Shown here in pieces: positions 1-5,791 of a stretch of 7,236 nucleotides of DNA (position 1 is the stretch's first letter; the number at the start of each line of letters is the position of its first letter). The notes under the pieces were generated by a model that saw only the letters and a list, made by a program, of their open reading frames with translations, had not been told where the DNA came from and searched no databases. The position numbers were made by a program, and so were the translations under genes. Source of the stretch: Deltaproteobacteria bacterium (GTDB taxonomy: Bacteria > Desulfobacterota > Dissulfuribacteria > Dissulfuribacterales > QOAL01); contig JALWJV010000255.1 of assembly GCA_026996955.1 (NCBI GenBank), forward strand, positions 6,757 through 13,992, read 5' to 3'.

Positions 1-2664
1 ATCTAGGTAATCACGGCTTGCTATGCGCAAAGCCAGGTCAAGCTCATCCTGCCTTGTTTTAACCTTGCCATCCAGTTTGGCTCTTAACACCTCATCAAAT
101 ATGGTCCTGTACACAGGGCCCGGGGCAATGCCCATCTCTTTAAGGTCATTTCCTGTAATGTCAATCTTAACATCCTGAAGCGTTGTAATATACTTTGACA
201 GCCAGTGTCCCGCCCTGTCATCGGACACAGATGCAAGTAGGTGCAGAATCACCTCAGGGGCAAGGCCGTCAAGCAGGGCACGCACTGCGCCGGGTTTCAA
301 TTCTGGATGCCTCTCAAGCCTTGACAGGGCTGAAAGCCCCCTCTCCCGCTGAACCACCAGGATTTGCCGCAAATTCTCAGAATAGGAGAGACGATCTATA
401 CACTCCATGTACTCATGGTATTTAAGCCCGGAAAGCAGGGCCATCAGGTAGGTCATCCACTGGCGCACCGGCTCTGGCCTGTACAAAAGCCTGTACCATG
501 CAAGGACATCATAGGTGGTATCAAATATCCTGCGCCTTTCATCATCAAACTTCAATTCCGGGTGAATAAACCGGAGTATATCCAGCCCGGCACAGCGTTC
601 AATTGCCGGCAGGGGATTCTGCTCGCTTAAAATCAGCCGCAGCTCCCTCTCAAGCCTCCTTCCTGACACCCTGGCAAAAACATTCAGGCGAACCGCATTT
701 TTTATAAGGTTAAGGGTGTGTTTGCCAATGGTGAAGTTGTAACGCTTCTCAAAACGCACGGCCCGGAACACCCTGGTGGGATCTTCAATAAAGCTAAGGC
801 TGTGCAGGACCCGTATTACGCCATCCCGTATATCCCGCTGTCCTCCGAAAAAATCTATGAGGGTGCCAAAGCCCCCGGGATCAAGCCTTATGGCAAGGGT
901 ATTAATGGTAAAATCCCGCCTGAACAGGTCCAGCTTGATGGAAGAAAGGGCTACTGTGGGAAGGGCTGCAGGATATTCGTAATATTCCCACCTGGCAGTT
1001 GCCACATCTATCTTGAAGGGGGTCTTAACAGAGGAAGAGACCTTAAAATCTTCAGGAAAGATGATAACTGCTGTCTGGAACTTCTTATGTTCCTTCACCC
1101 GAGCGCCAAACCGTGACGCCAGCTTCTTTGCAAACTCGATCCCGTCTCCCTCAACAACAAGATCAATATCAAAATTGGGAAGCCGCATTAAAAGATCCCG
1201 CACAAATCCGCCTACCACGTAAACCGGGACATCAAGTTCGCCTGCAACATCACTGACAGTGGTAAACAGGTCAAAGATCTGGGAGGAGAGCCTCTGTTTC
1301 AGCAGGGAGGATACATCCCGCGTCTGTCCCCTGGATTCCAGCGCCCCTGCTGGATGAAGCGCAGGAGTTTCTGAAAGCATCCTCAAAAGATCAGTTCGGG
1401 TGACAACCCCAACCAACCTGCCGCGTTCAGATACAGGCACAAATCTCTGGTTAAGCCCAACCATAACATCCTGCACTTCAGAGACTCCGGCATCCGGCGA
1501 CACCTCCCGGAAATCCGTGCTCATGTATTCCCGGACAGGAAGCCTGGCAAGGCCGTGAAAAATGGCCTTTTCAACCGTGCTCCTTGAAATGAGCCCCTTC
1601 ATCCTGCCATCTTCCACCACAGGGATTCCGGAAATGCCGTAGCGGTTTATCATGTCATGCACTTCGTAGAGCGGGGCATCGGGAGATACATGGATTACCG
1701 GGCTGGACATGATATCCCTAACCCTTGGCTCCTGGCCAAAGATCTTTTTCAGCTCAGCCACCAGGCGGTTCTCCGCTTCAGATAGCGTAACACCCTTGAG
1801 GGTGACCGAGGCGGCCATTGCATGCCCGCCCCCACCAAGGTTACCAAGCACCGCCCCCACATCCACCTTGTCTGTCCGGCTCCTGCCAACAATAAGGACC
1901 TGGTCTGACATGAGCACAATCACAAACAGCGCAGGAAAATGGCGCATGTCCATGAGTTCATGGGCAAGCACGGAAAAATCCTCTACATATTGGGCAGAGG
2001 ATGTTTTGGCAATGGCAATCTGGTTGCCACCAAGGTTATAGGTCACACATGTCTCAAGGAGGTCGTTCAGGAGGGAAACATGTTCAGGCGTGATCCGGCT
2101 GTTAACCACCCTGGCAACCTGTTCCAGGTCTGCCCCCTGTTCCAGCAGCCAGGCCGCAGCGTCTAGGTCTTCCGGAGTGGTGGAGGTGTAGGTAAAAGAC
2201 CCTGTGTCCTCATGTATGCCAAGAAGAAAAAGCGTGGCAAGGGCAGGTGGAACCTCGAGACCCCGTTCCCTGATAAGACCTGTCATAAAGGTGGTATTTG
2301 CCCCTGCCCTGCTGAAAAAAATCCTGGCTTCCTCCGGCGTTATGCAGTCATCATCTGCCACGTGATGGTCATATACAATGACATCCACGTCATCCCTGTG
2401 AAGGAACCTTGCCAGGGAACCTATGCGGCGTTTCTGACAGGTATCCACCACCACCAGGCGAGTTACCTCACTCTGGTCTATCTCCTTTATCTTCTTGATG
2501 GGGAGGAAAGATGGAGGAAACTCCCGGATAAACTCCCTTAGCGGTCTTTCCATGGAACCGGGCAGCACAATATATGCACCGGGATACAGAAGGGCCGCGG
2601 CAACCGCCGAGGCCATGCCATCAAAATCGGCATTGAGATGGGTTGTTATAAGGGTTTGAGACAA
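1..2664 (-). CDS. DHH/CBS/tRNA nucleotidyltransferase fusion, probably A-adding (partial, open at left edge)
   Basis: This is a large fusion enzyme expected to add the 3'-terminal A (or CCA) to tRNAs in the cytoplasm. I translated it across all 888 codons and saw no stop or frameshift. Residues 9-16 carry the DHH-family motif HLNADFDG, D74 lies in VVVDTC, DHH is at 99-101, GIHEDTG at 149-155 and the DHHA1 loop GGGGH at 277-281. Two CBS domains follow at about 315-370 and 376-430. The class II nucleotidyltransferase domain has GG at 485-486, metal-binding D499 and D501, RRDFTIN at 582-588 and EDPTRVFRAVRF at 627-638. The C-terminus has the family's DITGNDLKEMG segment, so only a few residues are probably missing. 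The start is TTG: an in-frame stop lies two codons upstream, and the first ATG falls after the DHH motif. No Shine-Dalgarno is visible. A-adding rather than full CCA-adding specificity is inferred from architecture. Confidence 0.93.
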   Translation of the reverse strand, partial: MSQTLITTHLNADFDGMASAVAAALLYPGAYIVLPGSMERPLREFIREFPPSFLPIKKIKEIDQSEVTRLVVVDTCQKRRIGSLARFLHRDDVDVIVYDHHVADDDCITPEEARIFFSRAGANTTFMTGLIRERGLEVPPALATLFLLGIHEDTGSFTYTSTTPEDLDAAAWLLEQGADLEQVARVVNSRITPEHVSLLNDLLETCVTYNLGGNQIAIAKTSSAQYVEDFSVLAHELMDMRHFPALFVIVLMSDQVLIVGRSRTDKVDVGAVLGNLGGGGHAMAASVTLKGVTLSEAENRLVAELKKIFGQEPRVRDIMSSPVIHVSPDAPLYEVHDMINRYGISGIPVVEDGRMKGLISRSTVEKAIFHGLARLPVREYMSTDFREVSPDAGVSEVQDVMVGLNQRFVPVSERGRLVGVVTRTDLLRMLSETPALHPAGALESRGQTRDVSSLLKQRLSSQIFDLFTTVSDVAGELDVPVYVVGGFVRDLLMRLPNFDIDLVVEGDGIEFAKKLASRFGARVKEHKKFQTAVIIFPEDFKVSSSVKTPFKIDVATARWEYYEYPAALPTVALSSIKLDLFRRDFTINTLAIRLDPGGFGTLIDFFGGQRDIRDGVIRVLHSLSFIEDPTRVFRAVRFEKRYNFTIGKHTLNLIKNAVRLNVFARVSGRRLERELRLILSEQNPLPAIERCAGLDILRFIHPELKFDDERRRIFDTTYDVLAWYRLLYRPEPVRQWMTYLMALLSGLKYHEYMECIDRLSYSENLRQILVVQRERGLSALSRLERHPELKPGAVRALLDGLAPEVILHLLASVSDDRAGHWLSKYITTLQDVKIDITGNDLKEMGIAPGPVYRTIFDEVLRAKLDGKVKTRQDELDLALRIASRDYLD

Positions 2665-2682
2665 TGCTTATGATGTTGAGTT

Positions 2683-2714
2683 GAAATGAAAAGGGATCGG
2701 CTGAACCGATCCCT
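2683..2714 (-). terminator. Rho-independent terminator of the universal stress protein gene
   Basis: A perfect 9-bp stem (AGGGATCGG, 2692-2700, with CCGATCCCT, 2706-2714) closes a 5-base loop. Read on the minus strand it is followed by the T-rich run TTTTCATTT. It lies 34 bases after the stress protein stop codon and ends about 20 bases before the TTG start of the nucleotidyltransferase. It therefore ends the stress-gene transcript or acts as an attenuator of the downstream gene. Confidence 0.85.
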
Positions 2715-2747
2715 CTTATCTTACAAAATATAATTAAAACAGACAGA

Positions 2748-3191
2748 CTACTGTTTAAACGGATTTACTGTGAGCACAGGACATTTTGCCTTCTTGACCA
2801 CCTCGGCAGCAACACTGCCGAACATTATCTTCTCAAGGCCCTTCCTGCCATGAGTGCCCATGATGATCATATCCACTCCATTATCATCTGCATACTTGAC
2901 AATCTCTTCTCCAGCATTACCAACAAGCACAGCAGTATCTGCATCGGAAAGCCCATTTTCCTCAACAAAACGTGTCATTGCCTTTTCGGCACCGTCAATG
3001 AGCTCTTTTTCAAAAGAAGAATACCACGCTGCCCCCATTTCAAAACCAGCAAACTCCTCTGCGCCCCTTACCACGTGAATTAAAGCAACCTTTGCCCCCA
3101 ATTTATCAGCAAACAACTGCACATAGGGCAGCACCTTCTCAGAACTGGCTGTAAAATCTACAGGGAACAAAATCTTTTTAATTTCTGCCAT
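2748..3191 (-). CDS. Universal stress protein, UspA family, ATP-binding type
   Basis: This 147-residue single-domain Usp protein is a soluble, normally dimeric protein of stress and starvation responses. It begins MAEIKKILFPVDFT, with the conserved Asp at residue 12 after the first beta strand. The nucleotide-binding pattern G-2x-G-9x-G-S is intact (G112, G115, G125, S126), which in this family marks the ATP-binding subgroup. The C-terminal strand CPVLTV is also typical. An upstream in-frame ATG would give 169 residues. I prefer the ATG at 3191 because AAAGGAG sits 7 bases before it and the product then starts at the usual family N-terminus. A promoter lies upstream on the same strand and a terminator follows the stop, so it is probably a single-gene transcript. 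Its client process is not indicated. Confidence 0.95.
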   Translation of the reverse strand: MAEIKKILFPVDFTASSEKVLPYVQLFADKLGAKVALIHVVRGAEEFAGFEMGAAWYSSFEKELIDGAEKAMTRFVEENGLSDADTAVLVGNAGEEIVKYADDNGVDMIIMGTHGRKGLEKIMFGSVAAEVVKKAKCPVLTVNPFKQ

Positions 3192-3198
3192 GGTCTTT

Positions 3199-3205
3199 CT
3201 CCTTT
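3199..3205 (-). promoter_or_regulatory. Shine-Dalgarno of the universal stress protein gene
   Basis: On the minus strand AAAGGAG stands 7 bases upstream of the ATG at 3191. It decides the choice of the 147-residue start over the longer upstream ATG. Confidence 0.8.
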
Positions 3206-3245
3206 CATCTTTTAAAATATTTATAAAACATGCTGGCTCAGAACA

Positions 3246-3276
3246 TTCCGGCCGCACTCCCCTTCCTATGCCGGAA
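3246..3276. repeat. Inverted repeat at the stress-gene transcription start
   Basis: TTCCGGC (3246-3252) and GCCGGAA (3270-3276) are perfect complements separated by 17 bases. The right arm touches the predicted -10 box and the repeat covers the predicted start of transcription. It could be an operator or a hairpin in the leader. No T-run follows it on either strand, so it does not look like a terminator. Confidence 0.5.
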
Positions 3277-3304
3277 ATATACTACTCACCGTGTATTGTT
3301 CCAA
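3276..3304 (-). promoter_or_regulatory. Sigma-70-type promoter for the universal stress protein gene
   Basis: On the minus strand, TTGGAA (3304-3299) and TATATT (3281-3276) are separated by exactly 17 bases, matching the consensus at 4 and 5 of 6 positions. Transcription would start near 3269, leaving a leader of roughly 78 bases before the chosen ATG. This is a prediction from sequence only. Confidence 0.55.
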
Positions 3305-3426
3305 CATAAAAAATTTCTCTTCATTCTTGTTTTTAATATCAGTACCCTTGTTACTTGTGTCAAGGCATTGAATGATTTTTTGCCCGAAAGCAAAACGGCT
3401 ATTCCCGGTTTTTACCTGACGGATTG

Positions 3427-3462
3427 ACATCATCCCGGCTGATGTTATGGTCACTATATAAT
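3427..3462 (+). promoter_or_regulatory. Candidate promoter and operator for the queH operon
   Basis: A perfect TATAAT (3457-3462) lies 71 bases before the queH ATG, but nothing resembling a -35 box stands 16-18 bases upstream. TTGACA at 3424-3429 is too far away (27 bases) to be its partner. Just upstream is a palindrome, ACATCA (3427-3432) and TGATGT (3440-3445) with a 7-base spacer. It sits where an activator or repressor would bind. Both parts are tentative. Confidence 0.35.
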
Positions 3463-3533
3463 AGTTATACTGATTGTCAAAGCAGATCACTGGCAAGCCA
3501 GCCATACACCATCATTATCATATCAACAGACCC

Positions 3534-4115
3534 ATGAACTTACTGATACATATTTGCTGTGGACCATGCCTCTTTTATCCTATGGAAGTCCTGAATCTGG
3601 AGGGCATCAGGCCGGTGGGATACTTTTTCAATCCTAATATCCACCCATTCCGGGAGTATGAACGGCGCGTGGAGGCATTGGGTACTGTTGCTGAAAAATA
3701 CCATCTTCCTGTAATATGGGATAAAAAGGGCTATGATCTTGACTCATGGTTCTCAGCCATTGGAGAAAATCGTAATGTACACAAGAGATGTCCGGAATGT
3801 TACCGGATACGCCTTGAAGCTACAGCGCAACAGAGCTTGAAGCAGGAAATAGAGACATTTACCACCACGCTTTTATACAGCCGTTACCAGCGTCATGAAC
3901 TTATCGCAGATATGGGAAGAGAGATTGCCCACAGGCATGGCCTAAAATTCTGGTACCATGACTTCAGGAAAGGCTGGCAAAAAGGGATTGACATGGCCAT
4001 TGATTCAGGCATATACAGGCAGCCTTACTGCGGATGCCTGTTCAGTGAACGTGAACGGTATAAAAAGAGAGAAAAGAGGCTTGCACAGTCACTTTCCGAC
4101 AGACAAGGAGGGTAA
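3534..4115 (+). CDS. queH: Epoxyqueuosine reductase QueH
   Basis: QueH (formerly DUF208) reduces epoxyqueuosine to queuosine at the tRNA wobble position, the last step of queuosine synthesis. It is unrelated to the cobalamin-dependent enzyme QueG. The 193-residue product has every family signature: HICCGPC at the N-terminus (C8, C9, C12), FFNPNIHPFREYERR at 32-46, RCPECY (C86, C89), TTLLYSRYQRH at 111-121, DFRKGW at 143-148 and RQPYCGC (C166, C168). These cysteines include the iron-sulfur ligands and redox pair known for the family. A TTG at 3474 would add 20 residues. I chose the ATG at 3534 because family members start immediately before the CCxPC motif, although neither start has a strong Shine-Dalgarno. 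It is the first gene of a compact rightward cluster. The other queuosine genes are not in the window. Confidence 0.95.
   Translation: MNLLIHICCGPCLFYPMEVLNLEGIRPVGYFFNPNIHPFREYERRVEALGTVAEKYHLPVIWDKKGYDLDSWFSAIGENRNVHKRCPECYRIRLEATAQQSLKQEIETFTTTLLYSRYQRHELIADMGREIAHRHGLKFWYHDFRKGWQKGIDMAIDSGIYRQPYCGCLFSERERYKKREKRLAQSLSDRQGG
4105..4112 (+). promoter_or_regulatory. Shine-Dalgarno of the DUF2905 gene inside the end of queH
   Basis: AAGGAGGG lies over the last queH codons, 6 bases before the next ATG. It is the strongest ribosome site in the rightward cluster and supports coupled translation. Confidence 0.75.
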
Positions 4116-4118
4116 CAG

Positions 4119-4340
4119 ATGAGTCCCTTTGGTGAGATTGGCAAATTTCTGGTTGTTGCAGGTTTATTAATGGCAGCGGCAGGCCTTGCCATGATACTGC
4201 TGCCCAAGCTTCCTTTCCTGGGCAGACTGCCTGGTGACATAGTAATTAGAAAGGGAAACTTTACCTTTTACTTCCCCATTGCCACATCTATAATACTCAG
4301 CATTGTTCTCACCCTTATTTTTTCAATATTCAGAAAATGA
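4119..4340 (+). CDS. DUF2905 family small membrane protein
   Basis: This 73-residue protein of unknown function matches the DUF2905 family. It has a hydrophobic helix at about 8-28, a central conserved loop GRLPGDIVIRKGNFTFYFP (about 35-53) and a second helix at about 54-70. Two membrane passes with a short charged loop are expected. It starts 3 bases after the queH stop, with AAGGAGGG 6 bases upstream, so it is surely co-transcribed with queH. In many bacteria this family lies beside queuosine or ruvB genes, which fits the neighbour here, but no molecular role is established. Its stop overlaps the start of the Rieske gene. Confidence 0.93.
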   Translation: MSPFGEIGKFLVVAGLLMAAAGLAMILLPKLPFLGRLPGDIVIRKGNFTFYFPIATSIILSIVLTLIFSIFRK

Positions 4341-4726
4341 CACGGCGCTCCCTGATCAAAAAGATGCTTATGGCAATAGCTGCTGCCCTTTGTGCCTGGC
4401 CGGTTATTGGTTTTATTATGCCTGTGCGCTACCGTCCGCCCAGGAAGGTTTTGATAAGGGAAAAACTTCCCAAGGGCAGCTTTTTGATTGAACCTGAATT
4501 TGTGCTGTTTGCATCTGAAACAGGCCCTGTGGCAGTCTCACGTACCTGTACACATCTTGGCTGTACAGTAAGCTTTGACGAAACCAGAAAACAGTTTATT
4601 TGCCCGTGCCACCAGAGCATGTTTCACTGGAACGGAAAATATATCTCAGGCCCGGCCCAAAAGGACCTGCCCAGGTTTGAAGTAAAAACCTCTGAAGACG
4701 GAAAGGGATATGTGGTGCTGATTTAA
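4337..4726 (+). CDS. Rieske [2Fe-2S] protein, Tat-exported, of a bc-type complex
   Basis: This 129-residue Rieske protein should take electrons from quinol at the periplasmic face of a cytochrome bc-type complex. The N-terminus TRRSLIKK followed by a hydrophobic stretch (about 10-30) is a twin-arginine signal that also serves as membrane anchor. Cluster box 1 is CTHLGC (C71, H73, C76) and box 2 is CPCH (C89, C91, H92). By family rules C71, H73, C89 and H92 bind the cluster, and C76-C91 form the disulfide typical of high-potential bc1/b6f Rieske proteins. GPAQKDLP at 105-112 corresponds to the proline loop. The domain is short compared with mitochondrial forms. Its ATG overlaps the DUF2905 stop (ATGA) and no ribosome site is visible, so translational coupling is likely. 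The cytochrome b gene follows 21 bases later. Confidence 0.94.
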   Translation: MTRRSLIKKMLMAIAAALCAWPVIGFIMPVRYRPPRKVLIREKLPKGSFLIEPEFVLFASETGPVAVSRTCTHLGCTVSFDETRKQFICPCHQSMFHWNGKYISGPAQKDLPRFEVKTSEDGKGYVVLI

Positions 4727-4747
4727 CGCGGCAAGCACTTTAAAAAA

Positions 4748-5575
4748 ATGCGTATTGAGAAAACAGGAGAAATTGCCACGGCGGCACTGCTGATATCCGC
4801 CCTTTCCGGATTTTTATTAGCTTATCAATACGAGGTTGCCGAACCCTTTATCTCTGCAACTGCCATTGAGACAGTAATACCCTTTGGCGCATTCTGGCGT
4901 TCAGTTCATTTCTGGTCAAGTCAGGCATTCTTCCTAGTACTTATACTGCATATCTGGCAATGCACAGGTTCAATGGATCGTTTCTGCCGCCATAGGAAGG
5001 GACGCATTCACTGGACAGTGGTAAGCCTTACGCTTCCCCTTGCCATGTACGCCCTGTTCACAGGCTATGTACTGAGATTTGATGGTACAGGGCAGGCCGC
5101 GGGTAAAATCGCTGAACATCTGCTGCTGAACGTGCCCATTGCAGGCTCAATGCTCGACCGTATGCTCATGGCAACCTCTACAGAAGGCCTGAACCGTGTT
5201 TATACCGTCCATATCCTGTTCACAGCCCTCTGCTGGGGACTTGGCACATGGTATCACACCCGAAGGGTTATTGTTGGACGTAAAATTTTCCTCTACACCC
5301 TGACGGCTGTTGTTATCACCGGGGTTCTGATCCATGCCCCCATTGATCTGCCAGGCCAGAACCTCCATCTCATAAAAGGACCGTGGTTTTTCCTGGGTAT
5401 CCAGGAACTTCTCCGGCACATGGCTCCCATTACAGCAGGCATCATATTCCCAATGATACCCCTTGCAATTGTTGCCCTGTTTCCGTGGCTCCGGAAACGC
5501 TCAGGCATTTATTCAGCCCTGGCTATATGGTCAAGCGTCTATATTATTGCAACTGTAGTGACCCTTGCGCGATGA
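4748..5575 (+). CDS. Cytochrome b, b6/subunit IV-like, with atypical Qo motif
   Basis: This 275-residue integral membrane protein is the di-heme quinol-oxidising subunit that partners the Rieske protein. Seven membrane helices can be read (about 9-28, 51-72, 88-108, 148-168, 180-196, 226-247, 256-272). That equals cytochrome b6 (four) plus subunit IV (three) in one chain, but it is about 100 residues shorter than the two together. Heme ligands are H54 and H68 on helix 2 and H155 and H170 on helix 4. The 14 residues between the last two are the b6-type spacing (bc1 has 13). RSVHFW and TGYVL align with b6. The usual PEWY Qo motif is replaced by GPWF (211-214, in IKGPWFFLG). No cysteine is present near the N-terminus for a covalent b6-type heme ci. 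No clear Shine-Dalgarno precedes the ATG. No cytochrome c gene follows. Confidence 0.92.
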   Translation: MRIEKTGEIATAALLISALSGFLLAYQYEVAEPFISATAIETVIPFGAFWRSVHFWSSQAFFLVLILHIWQCTGSMDRFCRHRKGRIHWTVVSLTLPLAMYALFTGYVLRFDGTGQAAGKIAEHLLLNVPIAGSMLDRMLMATSTEGLNRVYTVHILFTALCWGLGTWYHTRRVIVGRKIFLYTLTAVVITGVLIHAPIDLPGQNLHLIKGPWFFLGIQELLRHMAPITAGIIFPMIPLAIVALFPWLRKRSGIYSALAIWSSVYIIATVVTLAR

Positions 5576-5587
5576 TTATAAAGACGG

Positions 5588-5635
5588 ACTGCAGCTAACA
5601 CACCTTATTGCCATGCAACTGCAGTGACATTTTTT
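5588..5635 (+). terminator. Possible terminator after the cytochrome b gene
   Basis: ACTGCAG (5588-5594) and CTGCAGT (5619-5625) can pair across a 24-base loop. A run of six T (5630-5635) follows after four bases. It is well placed, 13 bases after the cytochrome b stop, to end the rightward operon. The long loop and the gap before the T-run make it weaker than the terminator at 2683-2714. Confidence 0.4.
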
Positions 5636-5640
5636 GCTTG

Positions 5641-5669
5641 TTGACATGGTACAAGCATAAGTCTAATCT
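5641..5669 (+). promoter_or_regulatory. Candidate promoter for the beta-helix protein gene
   Basis: A perfect TTGACA (5641-5646) is followed after 17 bases by TAATCT (5664-5669), a poor -10 match (3 of 6). Transcription would start near 5676, giving a leader of about 115 bases. The position right after a terminator-like hairpin supports a separate transcription unit, but the weak -10 box keeps this tentative. Confidence 0.35.
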
Positions 5670-5729
5670 ATTTCCTGTCTGTTTTTACAGTATTATTGTT
5701 CAATTCTCCATACTGAATAGATACCCAAA

Positions 5730-5748
5730 CGGATTTGCCACAAATCCG
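5730..5748 (+). repeat. Perfect stem-loop in the leader of the beta-helix gene
   Basis: CGGATTTG (5730-5737) and CAAATCCG (5741-5748) form an 8-bp stem with a 3-base loop, CCA. It lies 43 bases before the start codon and has no T-run on its plus-strand side, so it is unlikely to be a terminator. It may affect mRNA stability or translation, or be a protein-binding site. Confidence 0.5.
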
Positions 5749-5774
5749 ACAATCGCTCATCCCCGACCCTATTC

Positions 5775-5782
5775 AAAGGAGG
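5775..5782 (+). promoter_or_regulatory. Shine-Dalgarno of the beta-helix protein gene
   Basis: AAAGGAGG stands 9 bases before the ATG at 5792. This strong ribosome site fixes the start of an open frame that has no stop before the right edge. Confidence 0.8.
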
Positions 5783-5791
5783 CGTCTTCTC

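Larger units (their letters stand above)
3192..3533. other. Divergent intergenic region between the stress gene and queH
   Basis: These 342 bases separate two diverging genes and are richer in A+T than the flanking genes. They hold the stress-gene promoter and its inverted repeat on the left. On the right are a palindrome and a TATAAT box for the rightward genes. The stretch 3305-3420 holds nothing I can name: short open frames there lack ribosome sites and family resemblance, and I see no convincing RNA fold. Confidence 0.6.

Noticed and set aside
195..1222. Several plus-strand open frames of 68-132 codons
   Set aside because: They lie opposite the nucleotidyltransferase, whose complete reading and motifs explain this DNA; they have no family resemblance.
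1709..2541. Plus-strand open frames opposite the DHH and DHHA1 domains
   Set aside because: They are antisense shadows of a clearly coding minus-strand frame, with low-complexity translations.
3192..3257. 22-residue N-terminal extension of the universal stress protein
   Set aside because: The internal ATG has a good Shine-Dalgarno and gives the standard family start.
3370..3420. Possible small RNA or riboswitch with CCG...CGG pairing near a T-run
   Set aside because: Only three- or four-base stems form, and no conserved riboswitch core could be recognised.
3266..3505. Minus-strand 79-codon frame in the divergent intergenic region
   Set aside because: It has no ribosome site, matches no known family and overlaps both predicted promoter areas.
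3474..3533. N-terminal extension of QueH from a TTG
   Set aside because: The extra 20 residues are unlike family members, which begin right before the CCxPC motif.
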